Below are positions 48,501-59,289 of a stretch of DNA of 60,000 nucleotides, piece by piece. This DNA is from Antedon mediterranea. Its lineage: Eukaryota; Echinodermata; Crinoidea; Comatulida; Antedonidae. The translations under genes and the position numbers were made by a program. How positions within the stretch are numbered: position 1 is the stretch's first letter; each line of letters starts with the position of its first letter. The stretch lies in NCBI RefSeq assembly GCF_964355755.1, contig NC_092680.1:13681001-13741000 (forward strand), in the 5' to 3' direction. Under the pieces are notes generated by a model. The model worked only from the letters and a program-made list of their open reading frames with translations. It was not told the origin of the DNA and did no database searches.

Positions 48501-51500
48501 CCCACAACACAGGGCATGTATTTATCTCCGTAACTACTGGTCGTAGACACTTGAATTTGGTTTTAAATTGTTTGAAATATATATTTTGTTATTTGTTACA
48601 CATTTGAAAAATGTTACAAAAGGTCAAAGAGTCAGGGTCAAGGGTTATATGAACAAATAAATAAAGGTACTTGTATCTCGGCAACCACTGGTCGCAGCAA
48701 GTCAATTTTGATCTCAAAATGTTCAGAAGGCATGCTTTCATATTCAATCTAATGGGACATTTTAGTCCAAAATTATCAGAAATGCCATTTCTGACCTTTG
48801 ACCCACATATCATGGCATCTTCATATCTCTGTAAGTACTGGTCGTAGAAACTTAAATTTGGTATCAAATTGTTTGAAATATACATATTTACATTCATTGT
48901 AATAGAAAATGTGGTTAAAAGATGAACAGAAATACTATTACTAATGTTTCAAATAAAAAACATATTTATTATACCCCAAATAAAGATGCCTCCCCTCCCC
49001 CTAAAAACCCTTTTGAACAATAAATGCCCGGGGCGTTTAATCGGATACACATGGCAAGTTACTTCTAGCATTCTGAAAAGAACTGTTGAGCTTGACGTTT
49101 CTATCAAAATGTTCTCTACATAACTTATCCTTAGACAGTAATGTTATGCAATAACTGATACTTTAAATTCTTTCAATTTCAAGTACTAGTTATTGCTGTC
49201 CACAAGAACATTTTGATATAAACGTCAAGCTCAACAGTTCTTTTCAGAATGCTAGAAGTAACTTGCCATGTGTATCCGATTAAACGCCCTGGGCATTTAT
49301 TGTTCAAAAGGGTTTTTAGGGGAGGGGAGGGGAGGCATCTTTATTTGGGGTATAATATGGTAACATGTATAATCAAATAAATACCACCTAGATGTAAAAA
49401 AATACAGCACAATTAATATCAAAAGATGATAAAATTATGTCAAAATGCTTGGCAAATTGTAGATTATGGTAGTTAAAATGTGTTGTGATACAATTATTTT
49501 GTAAATGCATGTGGCGGAGCTTTCATTCCACATGATGTTCTATTGGAGGGAATGGTGGCGTTTATTTGAGGGAGGCTTTTATTCAAAGAGGGTGTTAATT
49601 CGAATAAATACTCTAATTTTAATAATTATAATTCGCTTCTCAACTGATAAAAGGTACTTTACATGATTCGTTTTCTTCTTTATGCTTTTTAACGAAATGT
49701 TTCTGTCTTTTAGAATAAAAGTGACACTGTCATAGATAACATTAAATGGATCTTCTCCTCCAGGTGCCAGTTAATGATATAAAACAATGACATACAGTAT
49801 CATTATCCTGACACGATTGCACTCACAATGGATCTTCATTCTATCATCTGTTTGTTTGTGACTACAAGTTGACAACAATCTTTTGCATATTTTTAAATGC
49901 CAATACATAGTTTCATTACTATTGTACAATATGTCCAGCTTTCCTGAAAACACACTTGTGTACTGTAGTACAGTGTTGTAGTATGATTTTATCATGATAA
50001 CTTCTGATGCTTTTATTGTCAATGCATTCACTACCTAAAACATGTCAAAGTTTCTAGTCGTATTGATAATAAATCTCCAGAAACATATATTGTTTTATTA
50101 TCTACACTGGGAGCAGACGTGTATAATATACACCGACAAAACTTATACATATTATGTATAAGTTTTGTCGGTAACATTTAAAAATATTATGCAACAGTGT
50201 TACGGAATAATGACAATGAATTGGTCTATTATAGTTGTCTCTGATACCTTTTAGTACATGATTGTACTTGCACCAGGATAGAATGAGGTTTAATCCAGTT
50301 ATCATTCTTACGCCGGTATTCTTAAACCGGACTTTAGTCGTAGTTCGAAGTTCGACTTGGAAAAGTCGTAGTTCGAGCTATTACTTCAAATTCGATTCAA
50401 AAACGAAGTAGTCGAAGTTTGCAGTTCGACTTAATGAAGTCGAGCTTTTAGTCGAGTTGCACACGTCTGGGTAACAAAGGCTATACATTGGCCAATGACA
50501 AGAGAGTATTTGAGGAGCAGACGAAATTTTGCGCATTGATATCACTTTCCATTTCTTACAACACTTTTTACGCATCAGGACTATATACATGAAAAATAAT
50601 TTTAATCGTTAATTATTAGAACAATATCAGTAATAATTTAACAGTGAAGTATATTTGATTAACAACAAATAAAATCTTAAAAATATATTTAGGAACCATG
50701 GCGGTACGGTAACTTTTATATTTTCTAGGCCCCCAACAAAGTATGATCGCCACGAACCATGCACTTCATAGCGTGACAAGAAAGCGCTAGGCCCCCTAAA
50801 CATTCCATCGCGTGGTGAATTGCCGCATCTCCCATTGTCGCTATGGCGTGACGTAGCTCAAGTCGGACTTGCGCGAAGAAAATAATGTAATTTGTATACA
50901 GTTGTAAATAAAGATGATTTTCATTATTATAATTTATACCAATGTATATTTAATTAAGCTAATATAAATATAGATATTTCATTCTTCAATATCTGGCCAA
51001 TATAACAACTCAATGACTGTTACGTTTTTTATAAACATCGTTTAAAAACCATTTAGTCGACCATTTAGTCTGCCCTCTCCAGGACTAAAAAAATCGATCA
51101 AAATCCGTCTCGGTTTAGTCGAGGTTGGCCTGATTTAGTCGGTGATTTAGTTGAAGTTCGGTTTATGAATTAAAATGACGTCATTTTTTTAGTTTTAGCT
51201 CGAACTACGACTAAAGTCCGGTTTAAGAATACGGGCGTTATTATATTAATTATTATTTTTTTTATCTGGGGTGTATTTATTTGATTATACATGTTACAAT
51301 TATTACACCCAAACAAAATAAACGCCTTCCCTGAATAAATAAATGCCCGGGCCTTTTATTCGGGTAACTATGGTAAGTTACTTCTAGCATTCTTAACTGT
51401 TGAGCCTTGCTGCGACAAGTGGTTGCCGAGATACAAGTATCTATTTATATTTGTTCATATAACCCTTGACCCTGACCCTTTGACCTTTTGTAACATTTTT

Positions 51501-53925
51501 AAAAACGTGCAACAAATAAAATGTTTATTTCAAACAATTTAAGACCAAATTCAAGTGTCTACGATCAGTAGTTACGGAGATACATACATGCCCTGGGGTG
51601 TGGGTCAAAGGTCAGAAATGGCATTTCCGGTAATTTTTGACTAAAATGTCCCATTAGACTGAATATAAATGTATACCTTCTGATCAATTTGAGACCAAAA
51701 TTACCTCTCTGTGACCAGTGGTTGTCGAGATTTAAGGACCTATTGGTGTTTAGTTTGATAACCTTTCACCCTGACCTTTTGACCTTTCGCCACATTTTCA
51801 AAATGTGTAACCAGGCCAATAATGATTGTTTGACCATCCTAAACCAATTTCTGAAGTCAAATTCTCTGGACCTCAAAGTGCATACGAAAGTTGATCTAGC
51901 TACTAGAGTAAATACCTCTGATGCCATAATGCGACAGTTTACTTATTAATATACTGTATTATGGTCGATAATATCGAACGCCTTTGATAGGTCCATAAAT
52001 GTGGCGATTGCATATTGCTTCTTTTCGAAGGCGTCTAATAATGTATAAACCATGTCAATTATGGCATGTGAGGTTGAATGCTTAGTTCTAAAGCCATATT
52101 GGCGGTTGTTTAATATATTGAATTTAGATAAGTAATTGTATAATCGTTGGTATACTACTTTTTCAAATATTTTTGAAAAAATTGGTAATAAGGATATTGG
52201 ACGATAATTAGAGGCTACATGGCGATGGAGACGACTTTCGCAATTTTCATTTTTTTGGGAATTATTCCAGTTTGGAGGGATTGGTTAAAAATATGTGTTA
52301 GAGGTTTCACAATGGTATATCCAATTTCCTTGATAACCTTTGGCGAAATACTATCACATCCGGGTGCTTTGTTACTATCAAGAGATCGGATAATACTCAT
52401 TATCTCTTCTTCGTTCACAGGAAAGAAAAACAGCGAGTTGCGTTGCTGATTGGAGAGGTAATCAGAATATTGAGTCGTCGTAGACTCAATACTGTCACGA
52501 ACCTCTCGACCGACATTAATAAAGTAATCATTTAAATGATTTGCCACAGCATCGCAACCCTCAACAGTTTCGCTGTCGTGTGAAAAATAAGATGGAATAT
52601 TATTTTTACCTTTCCCTGGATTTTTGACGTCATTTATAACGTTCCACGTTTTTTTCACATTTCCATTTGTGTGGATAAAAACACTTTCATAATATAATTG
52701 TTTTGCTTTTTTACAAGTACGAGTGAAGGTTTTTTTAAATTGTGCATATACGAGTTTGGTTTTGGGTGTGGGATGTTTTATATACCTTTTATATAAGACA
52801 TGCTTTCTTTTGCTGGATTTTAATAACCCAGAACTCATCCAAGGTTGTTTAAACTTTTTATAATTTTTTGGTTGTTTTACATTTTTTTTCTTTAAATTTT
52901 TATTATATAATTTTATAAAATTATCAAGAAAAATATTGTAAGCGTCATCGGTGTTCCTTATTTCATAGATGTCACCCCATTCAGCAAGACGCAAATCATT
53001 GTTGAGTTGCATTATGTTCCTGTCATTAATTAGGTATTTGTTATTTAAGAGAGTAATATTATTATTATTATTATTATTTTTGTCGTTATTTAACTGTTGT
53101 GTAGAATGAATGATCTGGTATATTGGTAAGTGGTCGGAGATGTCTGAAATAAGTATACCGGATGATATTTTTTCGGATAGAGTGTTAGAAAATATATTAT
53201 CGATCAGCTTCAAACATCTTACTTTTAATTTTTGGAAAGAGTATGAAATATAAGTAGAAAAAAACAATAAATATCATACCTTCCATGCATTATGAATTTG
53301 AGCGAGAATCTTGCCAACATCGTAGAAAAGATCAAGTGAAATGTTCTTAACTGTCACCAACCTCTCTCCTGGAATGTATGTAAGCAGACGTACCATGTAA
53401 TTCCCTTCCATCACAACTACTACAAAATCAACCATTTGAAGAGAACATACAGTATTATATATAGTTTTTGTATTTGTTACAAGAAAGCTCGTCTGAATAA
53501 ATCACATTTTTTCCACTGTAAGTGCATTTATACTTACCATCATCATTAATATTTTGTAAATGTTGTAAGCTAAAATGTTGTCCATTAACATCCCTAAAAG
53601 GTACTGGTGCGGAAATTCCAGCTTCTTTTAACCGAAATAACAACTCAGATTGGGCATCGAATAATTTCTTATCTAATGATAACTGCGTATTTGAAATTTT
53701 AAACACAAATTCATTTCCATGTCTAGTAGAATTATTGTCAGTTTTTATGTAGAAGTTCAAATCTTCATAACTGTCAAATTTCTTTATGTCTATAACGTTC
53801 ATGTTGTACAACCTCTTGATGATGTCTTTAGCATCATCTGCAGTTGTAAATGGAATGCTGTTAAGTCGTTCCTGCGAAGCATTTGCAAGAACATCATGTC
53901 CATTTGATATAGTAGTAGTTGTCAT
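30591..53925 (-). CDS. HYKK: Hydroxylysine kinase (APH-family), four exons
   Basis: Exons 53538-53925, 53280-53419, 31354-31528 and 30591-31027 join in frame to 379 residues, against 373 in human HYKK. Donor sites are GTAAGT, GTATGA and GTGGGA; acceptors are AG. The fold is aminoglycoside-phosphotransferase/kinase-like: a lysine in F-V-F-K-I-S-N (K76) for ATP, V-R-L-L-T-Y-I-P-G in the hinge, the catalytic loop H238-G-D240-L-N-E-L-N245, and the Mg2+-binding D267 in V-I-D-F-G-D. HYKK uses GTP to phosphorylate 5-hydroxylysine in lysine/collagen catabolism. Intron 2 is 21.7 kb and holds a 54-bp satellite, a LINE and two large inverted-repeat elements. A pyrimidine-AG directly upstream of the ATG suggests a 5' non-coding exon. 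The window has the complete coding region. Confidence 0.92.
31687..40949. repeat. 54-bp satellite array, ~171 copies, in HYKK intron 2
   Basis: Units of exactly 54 bp repeat from about 31723 to 40903 with no internal indel (9,180 = 170 x 54). Nearly all variation is at two positions 19-20 bases apart: AATAAC/TCC and AAGC/TATC. One further variant, TCTCCAATG, occurs in the last unit. Because 54 is a multiple of three and the unit lacks stops in one frame on each strand, both strands appear open for about 3,100 codons. The plus frame encodes an 18-residue unit with M-Y-N-N-P-F-Y-Y-I-S, the minus frame one with Y-K-N-R-C/Y-L-Y-N-K-M. Neither has a gene-like context, so I call this non-coding satellite. 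The first unit has one extra A near 31705. Confidence 0.95.
42750..43262. repeat. ~160-bp tandem units in the left arm of element A
   Basis: Four units, each with CTCTAAAGTTAGACTAGAG-like and GATACCACCAGCAACCAATG segments. Starts are near 42757, 42922, 43080 and 43241. Inverse partner of 46891-47560. Confidence 0.75.
43871..43918 (-). ncRNA. Hammerhead-ribozyme-like motif, left copy
   Basis: On the minus strand: ATGATGA, then a GGGC/GCCC hairpin with a 7-base loop, then GAAA, then GC-TCT-GC-TA. This matches a hammerhead core and stem II, with one core change (A for C at the first position). Penelope-like elements are known to carry hammerhead motifs in their terminal repeats. Helix I does not pair obviously, so activity is doubtful. 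Confidence 0.35.
44216..46015 (-). pseudogene. Penelope-like element with GIY-YIG endonuclease, RT core deleted
   Basis: Read on the minus strand, pieces appear in the family order. An N-terminal region (46015-45250) has P-R-T-K-K-L-K-R-E-L, G-L-K-F-C-P-K-P and I-I-I-K-P-A-D-K-G-S-A-T-V. After an abrupt jump near 45240 comes the RT thumb region (45177-44840) with F-R-K-P-T-D-K-N and S-S-C-H-P-Q-H-C. Last is a GIY-YIG nuclease domain (44626-44260) with V-I-Y-L-I-Y-C, K-Q-Y-V-G-E-T and R-M-T-Q-H-R. The catalytic reverse-transcriptase palm between the first two pieces is gone, and several stops interrupt the frames, so it cannot be autonomous. It lies in the centre of inverted-repeat element A. 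Confidence 0.82.
46268..46312 (+). ncRNA. Hammerhead-ribozyme-like motif, right copy
   Basis: CTGATGA at 46274-46280, stem II AGGGC...GCGC (one mispaired position), GAAA at 46297-46300, then GC-TCT-GC-TA. The core is intact here while stem II is damaged, the reverse of the left copy at 43871-43918. The strand is opposite to the left copy, as expected from inverted arms. Confidence 0.35.
46891..47560. repeat. ~160-bp tandem units in the right arm of element A
   Basis: AACTTTAGAGGGGTCTGCC-type motifs at 46891, 47052, 47211, 47372 and 47529 give spacings of 161, 159, 161 and 157 bases. That is five units, one more than in the left arm. Confidence 0.8.
48958..49352. repeat. Nested ~395-bp palindrome within element B
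   Basis: ATACCCCAAATAAAGATGCC at the left is inverted at the right end. The arms (~165 bp) include AAGTTACTTCTAGCATTCTG and its inverse. A third, partial copy of the arm lies at 51310-51405. Confidence 0.8.
50132..50172. repeat. 41-base near-perfect hairpin
   Basis: ACCGACAAAACTTATACATA, one T, and then the exact reverse complement. There are 20 paired bases with a single-base centre and no unpaired position in the arms. Confidence 0.9.
50311..51237. mobile_element. PIF/Harbinger-like MITE with TTA duplication
   Basis: The left end is CGCCGGTATTCTTAAACCGG and the right end is CCGGTTTAAGAATACGGGCG. TTA flanks both sides (50308-50310, 51238-51240), the 3-bp TWA target typical of PIF/Harbinger. 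Inner motifs TAGTCGTAGTTCGA and TCGAACTACGACTA extend the inverted repeat. There is no transposase frame. Confidence 0.7.
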
Positions 53926-54206
53926 CCTAAAAATCCTGAAACTATAAATATATTTTTGACTTTAAAAATCACAATAATTTGAATGAAAAAAACCCTTTTT
54001 TTAATCCAACCCTATGACATTATAATATCTGTTGCAGCCTATAGGCCTACCTGTCTAGCATAGACTTGGCCTAGCTGTGGCTAATGTAATGTACCAGCAT
54101 AAATGACATAGGTGACAAAAATGTGATTATGCAACTCATATTCCTAAAGAACTTCTGAATAAAGTACATAAATAACATTACATTTTAAAAAAAACAGAAT
54201 TGACGA

Positions 54207-54254
54207 TGACGTCACACACGTACCAGCACTCTATTTGCTGATTATGACGTAATG
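54207..54254 (-). promoter_or_regulatory. CRE-like sites upstream of HYKK
   Basis: A palindromic TGACGTCA at 54207-54214 and ATGACGTAAT at about 54244-54253 lie some 280-330 bases upstream of the HYKK start codon. They could bind CREB/ATF factors at the HYKK promoter. No transcription start is known. Confidence 0.35.
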
Positions 54255-54292
54255 CAATTTTACCGTACCTTTAGCAAACGGAAGTTAGGATA

Positions 54293-54480
54293 CGGTACCC
54301 TATCTTATTCTTCTTATTCTTATTCTTTTTATTGCCAAATATAAAATACATGAAAAACACGACATACAAAAAAAAAAACAATAGAACCAACTGAGTGAGC
54401 TGGCATGGTAATATATAATAATAACTATGACTTAAAGCCTGTGTTCCCCACTCACCCAGTTTCACAAGCAATGATTATAC
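54293..54480 (-). repeat. Possible LINE 3'-end fragment
   Basis: (TTCTTA)n followed by TTTTTATTGCCAAATATAAA resembles the 3' end of a non-LTR element read in reverse, comparable in layout to the LINE end at 41316. No coding remnant was found. Confidence 0.35.
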
Positions 54481-54721
54481 CATCTTAAAATATAATATAT
54501 CAAAATTCTTTAGCCACGGCGTTTTTATAAACCTGAAATTAGACATTTAACTGAAAATGACCCAATAATGAATTCATGTAGTTATAGTGGATCACATCCG
54601 AAACGTCACCAGTCTGTTCTGGGTCAACTGTTGGCCAAATACAATCCACAAATTAATACACAAATGCACCTCTAGTACAGGAAAGATATGCTCAGAATCA
54701 GTAAAAGGTTGAAAAAATTTT

Positions 54722-55010
54722 AAAAATTTAAAAAAATTCCATTCGAAAAAATAGAGTAGTAAAGGAAAACTATGAAATATGGTTGACAAAATTGCAACAG
54801 AATTTTTTTCACCACAATGCATTTCTATAAGGTCTCTATATGAACATACTAAAAGTCTAGAAAAATCCAGGATGGGGAAATAGGTTTTTTTAAACAAAAT
54901 GACCGCCAATGGCGAAAAATGTCTAAAAATCAACAAAAAACATATATTGTATATCTAATTACCACTTGATAGCAGTTTTTATAATGCTTTTTATATTTCT
55001 TTAGTGTCAA
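54722..55010. repeat. Outer inverted repeat O, left arm
   Basis: This matches the reverse complement of about 59290-59572. Shared features include CCATTCGAAAAAATAGAGTA, GCATTTCTATAAGG and CGCCAATGGCG. The two arms bracket 4.3 kb of nested repeats. A second inverted pair of ~70 bp, 55125-55190 with 58505-58590, supports one decayed parent element. Confidence 0.7.
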
Positions 55011-55234
55011 ACATTTAAACTGCAATATACATATTAAGTTAAGTGCTATTTAGCAGCAAAAACACACATTTAAGTATCAAGATATCACCACGGTTATAAT
55101 AATAGACAACGTAGTCCTATGCATTATAATGCAGGACTACGGTGTCTAATAAAACAGTTCATTTACATTTGTACTGTCACAACAATAGAATTATACAATC
55201 TTACAATCTATTAATCCATTCATTTTCATTGTCC

Positions 55235-56700
55235 AGTTATCATCCTCTGTCTATAGGTAGGAATTAAGCATGTGCTGATGCCGTGGTATTCGTCACAAAC
55301 AGTGGTACTGGTGGTAAATTTGTCATCAATGGACACGCCATTTGTAACTTTCCATCCCCCAGTCTGTGGGTTGAAGAGTATTTTCTATCCACTGCTGTAC
55401 CATGGTTAATATACAGTACACGCAGGGAATGACATTTTGCAGCATTTGTTGTTGGGGGGAATAGACTTTATTTCAAGTGCTGTTTTGCTTTTTGCTACTT
55501 CCTCCCAGAACGTATTCCTCCATACAGTATATAGCTACCAATGCCAATTCCTCTGATGCGATGGTTTCATTTTTTTGGAGATGTTTGGTTTTACAGAGTT
55601 TGTAATCATACTACTGCCCAAGTGTTATGACTTTTTCCTAAACCAAATTTACCTACGGCCCATAATTATAGCCATTAAACACAAGAGTTTACTTTGCCTT
55701 CACATATTACGTAACAAACATACATGGTACATAATAAATGTCTTGAAATGTTGCTGTTTCGGGCCAAGAGGTTTGATGTAGCAGTGCTCCCCCATTGATA
55801 ACATACAGTGGGAAGTGAGATGAAGGTTTCTGAGTAGACTAGCAGTGTGTATGGAGTCAATGGAGTAAAAGAGGGCTTCAGGAAAAGTACAAGGTTCTTT
55901 TTCAACAAATGATGCATTGTGTATGACTGTCTCACATAGCCATCAATGATGAAATAGTATATGTGAGGGAATGTGCACTGCTTTATTGATGAATATGGTT
56001 GATTTTGACCCATGTGTAATAATATGTTCTTTCCTCTTAAATTAATATTCTGTCACGGTTGCTTCATTCATTGATTTATTACCGTATGTTCTCGATGGGG
56101 GAGCACTGTGAATGCATGTAAAGTCTTTCCTTGGTGTGAAGCTCTGTAAAAATTAATTTGCTTTTTATACATGGAATCCAGGGATGTGATACTACAACCC
56201 ATCTATTTGGTATAGGAAAAGGTGTTGGTCTTAAAAATCATCACATCACAGTTGGAGTTGTATGTCAAATTCTGTAAACCAAACAGTTTCCAAAAAAAAA
56301 GAAAACATTGCATCAGGAATTTGGCATTGGTAGCTATATATGGAGGGAAGTCAATGGAGAATTTAGACAGCCTACTTTTCTTTGAGAAAGTTGCAAAAAG
56401 AAAATCTATTCCCTTGCTGCAAAATTTCATTTCGTGAGTCTTTATTACCAGGTATAGCAGTGGATGGGAAATACTCTTCAATCCACAGACTAGGGATGGA
56501 AAGTATTGATGACAAATTTACTACCAGCACCAGAGAAACTATTAAAGTTGATTAGATGTAAATGTAAAGGTTGTAGTAAAATGAATTGCAGTTGCAGAAA
56601 ATATGGTTTGGACTGCTGTTCCACTATTTTTTAAGAATGCCACGGCATCAGCACATCCTCAATTTCCCACCAATAGATGGAGGATGAGATACTGACAAGA
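55235..56700. repeat. 1.45-kb palindrome with CXC-motif coding remnant
   Basis: Arms of ~500 bp (55235-55810 and 56090-56700) are diverged inverse copies. Examples are GATGCCGTGGTATTCGT against the region of GCCACGGCATCAGC, and GGTAGCTATATATGGAGG against CCATACAGTATATAGCTACC. On the plus strand at about 56565-56626 a remnant reads C-K-C-K-G-C-S-K-M-N-C-S-C-R-K-Y-G-L-D-C, a CXC (tesmin/TSO1-like) cysteine pattern, before a stop. The rest is disrupted. Confidence 0.65.
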
Positions 56701-56711
56701 TGAAAGTGAAA

Positions 56712-57122
56712 TTACCACATTTATTTGAATAAATGCCCTTGGTGGTTGATTTTTAAGGAGGGTAGTGGGGGCGTATAATCGTCGTGAGGAGTTTATTCGG
56801 AGAGGCGTTTATTTTTGTGGGTGTAATGTGGTAACATGATTGTATAATCAAATAAATACACCCTTTAGATATGAACAAATACAACACCATCATGTCATTC
56901 AGTGAATTCTATTACAAATAGAAATGTGTTAAAATACAATATTGTGTATAATATGCATGTGGCGAGGCGTACATTCGAGGAAATAAATTCAAAATGATGT
57001 TCGATGGGGGCGGGGGAGGGGGAGGGGGTGCGGTGGTGTAGGTTATTCAAAATGATGTCCTATTGGGGGGGGCGTTTATTCGATTTTTCTAAATGTAGCG
57101 TTTATCCGAATAAATACGGTAA
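56712..57122. mobile_element. 411-bp MITE with AATAAA/TTTATT-rich termini
   Basis: The left end is ATTACCACATTTATTTGAAT and the right end is GTTTATCCGAATAAATACGGTAAT in part, an imperfect ~26-bp inverted repeat. Related GCGTTTATTCG strings recur inside and in element B (49550-49600, 51320-51370), so the family is repeated in the window. Confidence 0.55.
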
Positions 57123-57319
57123 TAGATTGTAGTCCAGTGATGGCGGAAGGATTTTCCCGATGAGGTGGGGGGGGGGGGGGTACAGCTAGCATCAATTGGC
57201 TGGGCCATCAATGGGAGGGCAGCCAGAAGTTCCGACAATATTATACCGGTAAAGGGTAGTTTTAGTCACTTTTAAAAATGAAAATCCTTGAAACAGCACT
57301 CAATGGGGTATTGTTTTAT

Positions 57320-58337
57320 GGGTGTCACGAAACCTAAGACCACGAAAGCTAAGACCCCCTAAGACCTAAGATCACGAAAGCTAAGACCCAAGACCTAAGA
57401 TTACAAATATTTATCTTTCGCACCTGCCTTGTATTTTAACTCCCAACATTTATTCTGAATACCACACCTTAGAATTGGCACTTTCATGAAAAAGAATCAC
57501 ATAAAAAGCAACAAATACATTTTTAAATTGATGATTTTACAAACGTTTTTCTCGCACACAAAATGACTAGCCTACAGTACAGTAGGCCTACCCCATGTTC
57601 AATGTTTTTGTTTCTATGGAACGTCAAAAGAGCAAAAATTATATAGAGGGCTGAAAACTCTGTGGAGTCCATCTACAGTGTGGATGGAACAATGTAAAAT
57701 TCAAATTGAAATGATAATAGTATAATCATGCAAGTACGAAGAAATAAATACTGGCAAATAAATTTTAATTTAAAAATCATAAGTTTTTTTGTTTCTTTTT
57801 CTTATTATTGTTGCTCTTTTGGCGCTCCATAGAAACAAAAACATTGAGCATGGGGAGCTCGAGGAGTTACAGTATACAAACAAAGAAACACGTCTGTTAA
57901 ATAATCAATTTAAAAGATTTATTTATTTGTTTTTATGTGTTTCTCCTTCTGAAAGTACTTATAAGTCCTAATTTTAAGGTGTGGTATTTAGGATAAAGTT
58001 AGTCAACAAATTTGGAGTCAAAATACAAGAAAGGCAGGTGCGTAAGAAAAACATCCTCTGAACCAACACAATGGAGTAAATATATACCAACAAACAACCT
58101 GTCAAGTTTGTTTGTTGTAAAGAAAAAATATACATTTACTCAACGGGCGAAAATAATGTGAGTTTAATCTATGTTTTGCGGTAGTATTAAATTATATTTA
58201 TGGTAATAAATGAAACCTACTGTGTTTAAAATTATGTATGGATAAACAAGTATTGTTTTTAAGCTGTAGTATATCTTAGAATTTGTAATCTTAGGTCTTG
58301 GGTCTTAGCTTTCGTGATCTTAGGTCTTAGGGGGTCA
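57320..58337. mobile_element. Mutator-like MITE 2 with 10-bp target duplication
   Basis: The left end is GGGTGTCACGAAACCTAAGA and the right end finishes CTTAGGGGGTCA. ATTGTTTTAT flanks both sides (57310-57319, 58338-58347). Subterminal iterons CGAAAGCTAAGACC and CCTAAGACC are repeated at both ends in inverted orientation. The interior carries a further inverted pair around 57600 and 57830 (CAATGTTTTTGTTTCTATGG and its inverse). There is no transposase. Confidence 0.78.
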
Positions 58338-58638
58338 ATTGTTTTATATTTATGAAATATCATCATATTGTCTACATCATATTGTCTACATATACTCCCG
58401 AAAATAGCCAATTGGGGAGAGGGGATGGGGGGTCGGACCCTTCCCATATGATCTCTCATCCCTATACCCCTCTCCTCACTGGCACCACCAATGTTGTAAT
58501 ATATTGTTATAACAGTAGTACAAATGTAAATGAACTGATAAAATTAGACACCGTAATCCTATGCATTAAGCATAGGAAGGACTGCGTTTTATATATTATA
58601 ACAATTATATTATAACAATAGGGATATCTAGATATCTT

Positions 58639-59189
58639 TAAAGATGTATTGTCCCTTTGACTAATTTAAAAAAAATAAAAAATAAAAGATTTGGAAAAAA
58701 GGTGGGTCATTTTGAAGTATCATAATAGTTATTAACTATCACCAAAAATTTTTCGAAAAAAAAAAAATTTAACTGAAATACAGACGTTTTTTTGTTAAAA
58801 AAATAACTTTGACTTCCAGTCAAAGTTTTCAATCAAAACATATCCCATAATGAAACGCGCTTGTTTGGCTACTCTGTATGCATAATCATAAAACTTCCTC
58901 ATGATCTGTGTGAAAATACCTTCTTAACCGTGACGGGTTGTAAACAATCTTAATTTAGCATATGCATAATGCGTACTCATGGTTTGAAATCTTTGTTTAC
59001 TTTCGCTCGTGACGATTTTCCAGATGAAATGTAATCAAACTAATTTACCTGTTAATTACGTAAACTTGTTGTTTTTTGCTCAAATTTTCGACTTAAAGTG
59101 AATAACTTTAATATTACTTTGATATGGCCACTTTAAATTTAGGATATTTTTGACCTTCATTTTTTTGTGTTTCAAGGGACAATACATCT
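58639..59189. mobile_element. 550-bp palindromic MITE, copy 2
   Basis: It starts TAAAGATGTATTGTCCCTTT and ends AAGGGACAATACATCT. It is the reverse-oriented homologue of 13082-13630 along its length, with shared blocks such as TTGACTTCCAGTCAAAG and CATAATAGTTATTAACT. The right terminal TTTA is missing. Confidence 0.8.
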
Positions 59190-59289
59190 GGCTGCTGAAT
59201 GGCTGCAAAACATTTGTTTTGCAGCCATTTTCTAATTAACAGCACTTAAAATAATGTGTAGGCCTATATTGTAGTTTAGATCTTCGAAA

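Larger units (their letters stand above)
48195..51910. mobile_element. 3.7-kb inverted-repeat element B, inserted in the LINE
   Basis: The ends are TACTCTAGTAGCTAGATCAA and its inverse, flanked by AAT (48192-48194, 51911-51913). Outer arms of ~500 bp (48195-48710, 51405-51910) are rich in AGGTCA half-sites, for example AGGTCAAAAGGTCA near 48320. A related ~340-base unit is repeated at 48420-48900. Removing B joins the LINE as G-I-R-G-I-A-L-T-L-F-K-N-Y-L, confirming the ends. A palindrome (48958-49352), a 41-base hairpin (50132-50172) and a Harbinger-type MITE (50311-51237) are nested inside. No transposase frame was seen. Confidence 0.8.
41311..53215 (-). mobile_element. CR1/Jockey-type LINE, 5'-truncated, frameshifted and split by two insertions
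   Basis: Three minus-strand pieces, 51914-53215, 47960-48194 and 41311-42332, form one ~2.6-kb LINE when the two insertions are removed. The order is: endonuclease tail (S-D-I-S-D-H-L-P), linker, RT motifs (N-Y-R-P-I-S-L-L-P; F-M-D-L-S-K-A-F-D; G-V-P-Q-G-S-V-L-G-P; F-A-D-D), then thumb (W-F-K-A-N-K-L) and the C-terminal G-P-K-L-W-N. The 3' end is (TTGAA/ATTGA)n, seen as TTCAATTCAATTCAATTCAA at 41316. A stop and frame change near 52213-52216 and two stops near 51955 show that it is dead. It begins about 65 bases from the HYKK exon 2 donor. Family assignment is from motifs and the pentamer tail. Confidence 0.85.

Noticed and set aside
49771-50590. Short minus-strand frames inside element B
   Set aside because: All are under 90 codons, lack motifs and overlap a hairpin and a Harbinger-type MITE.
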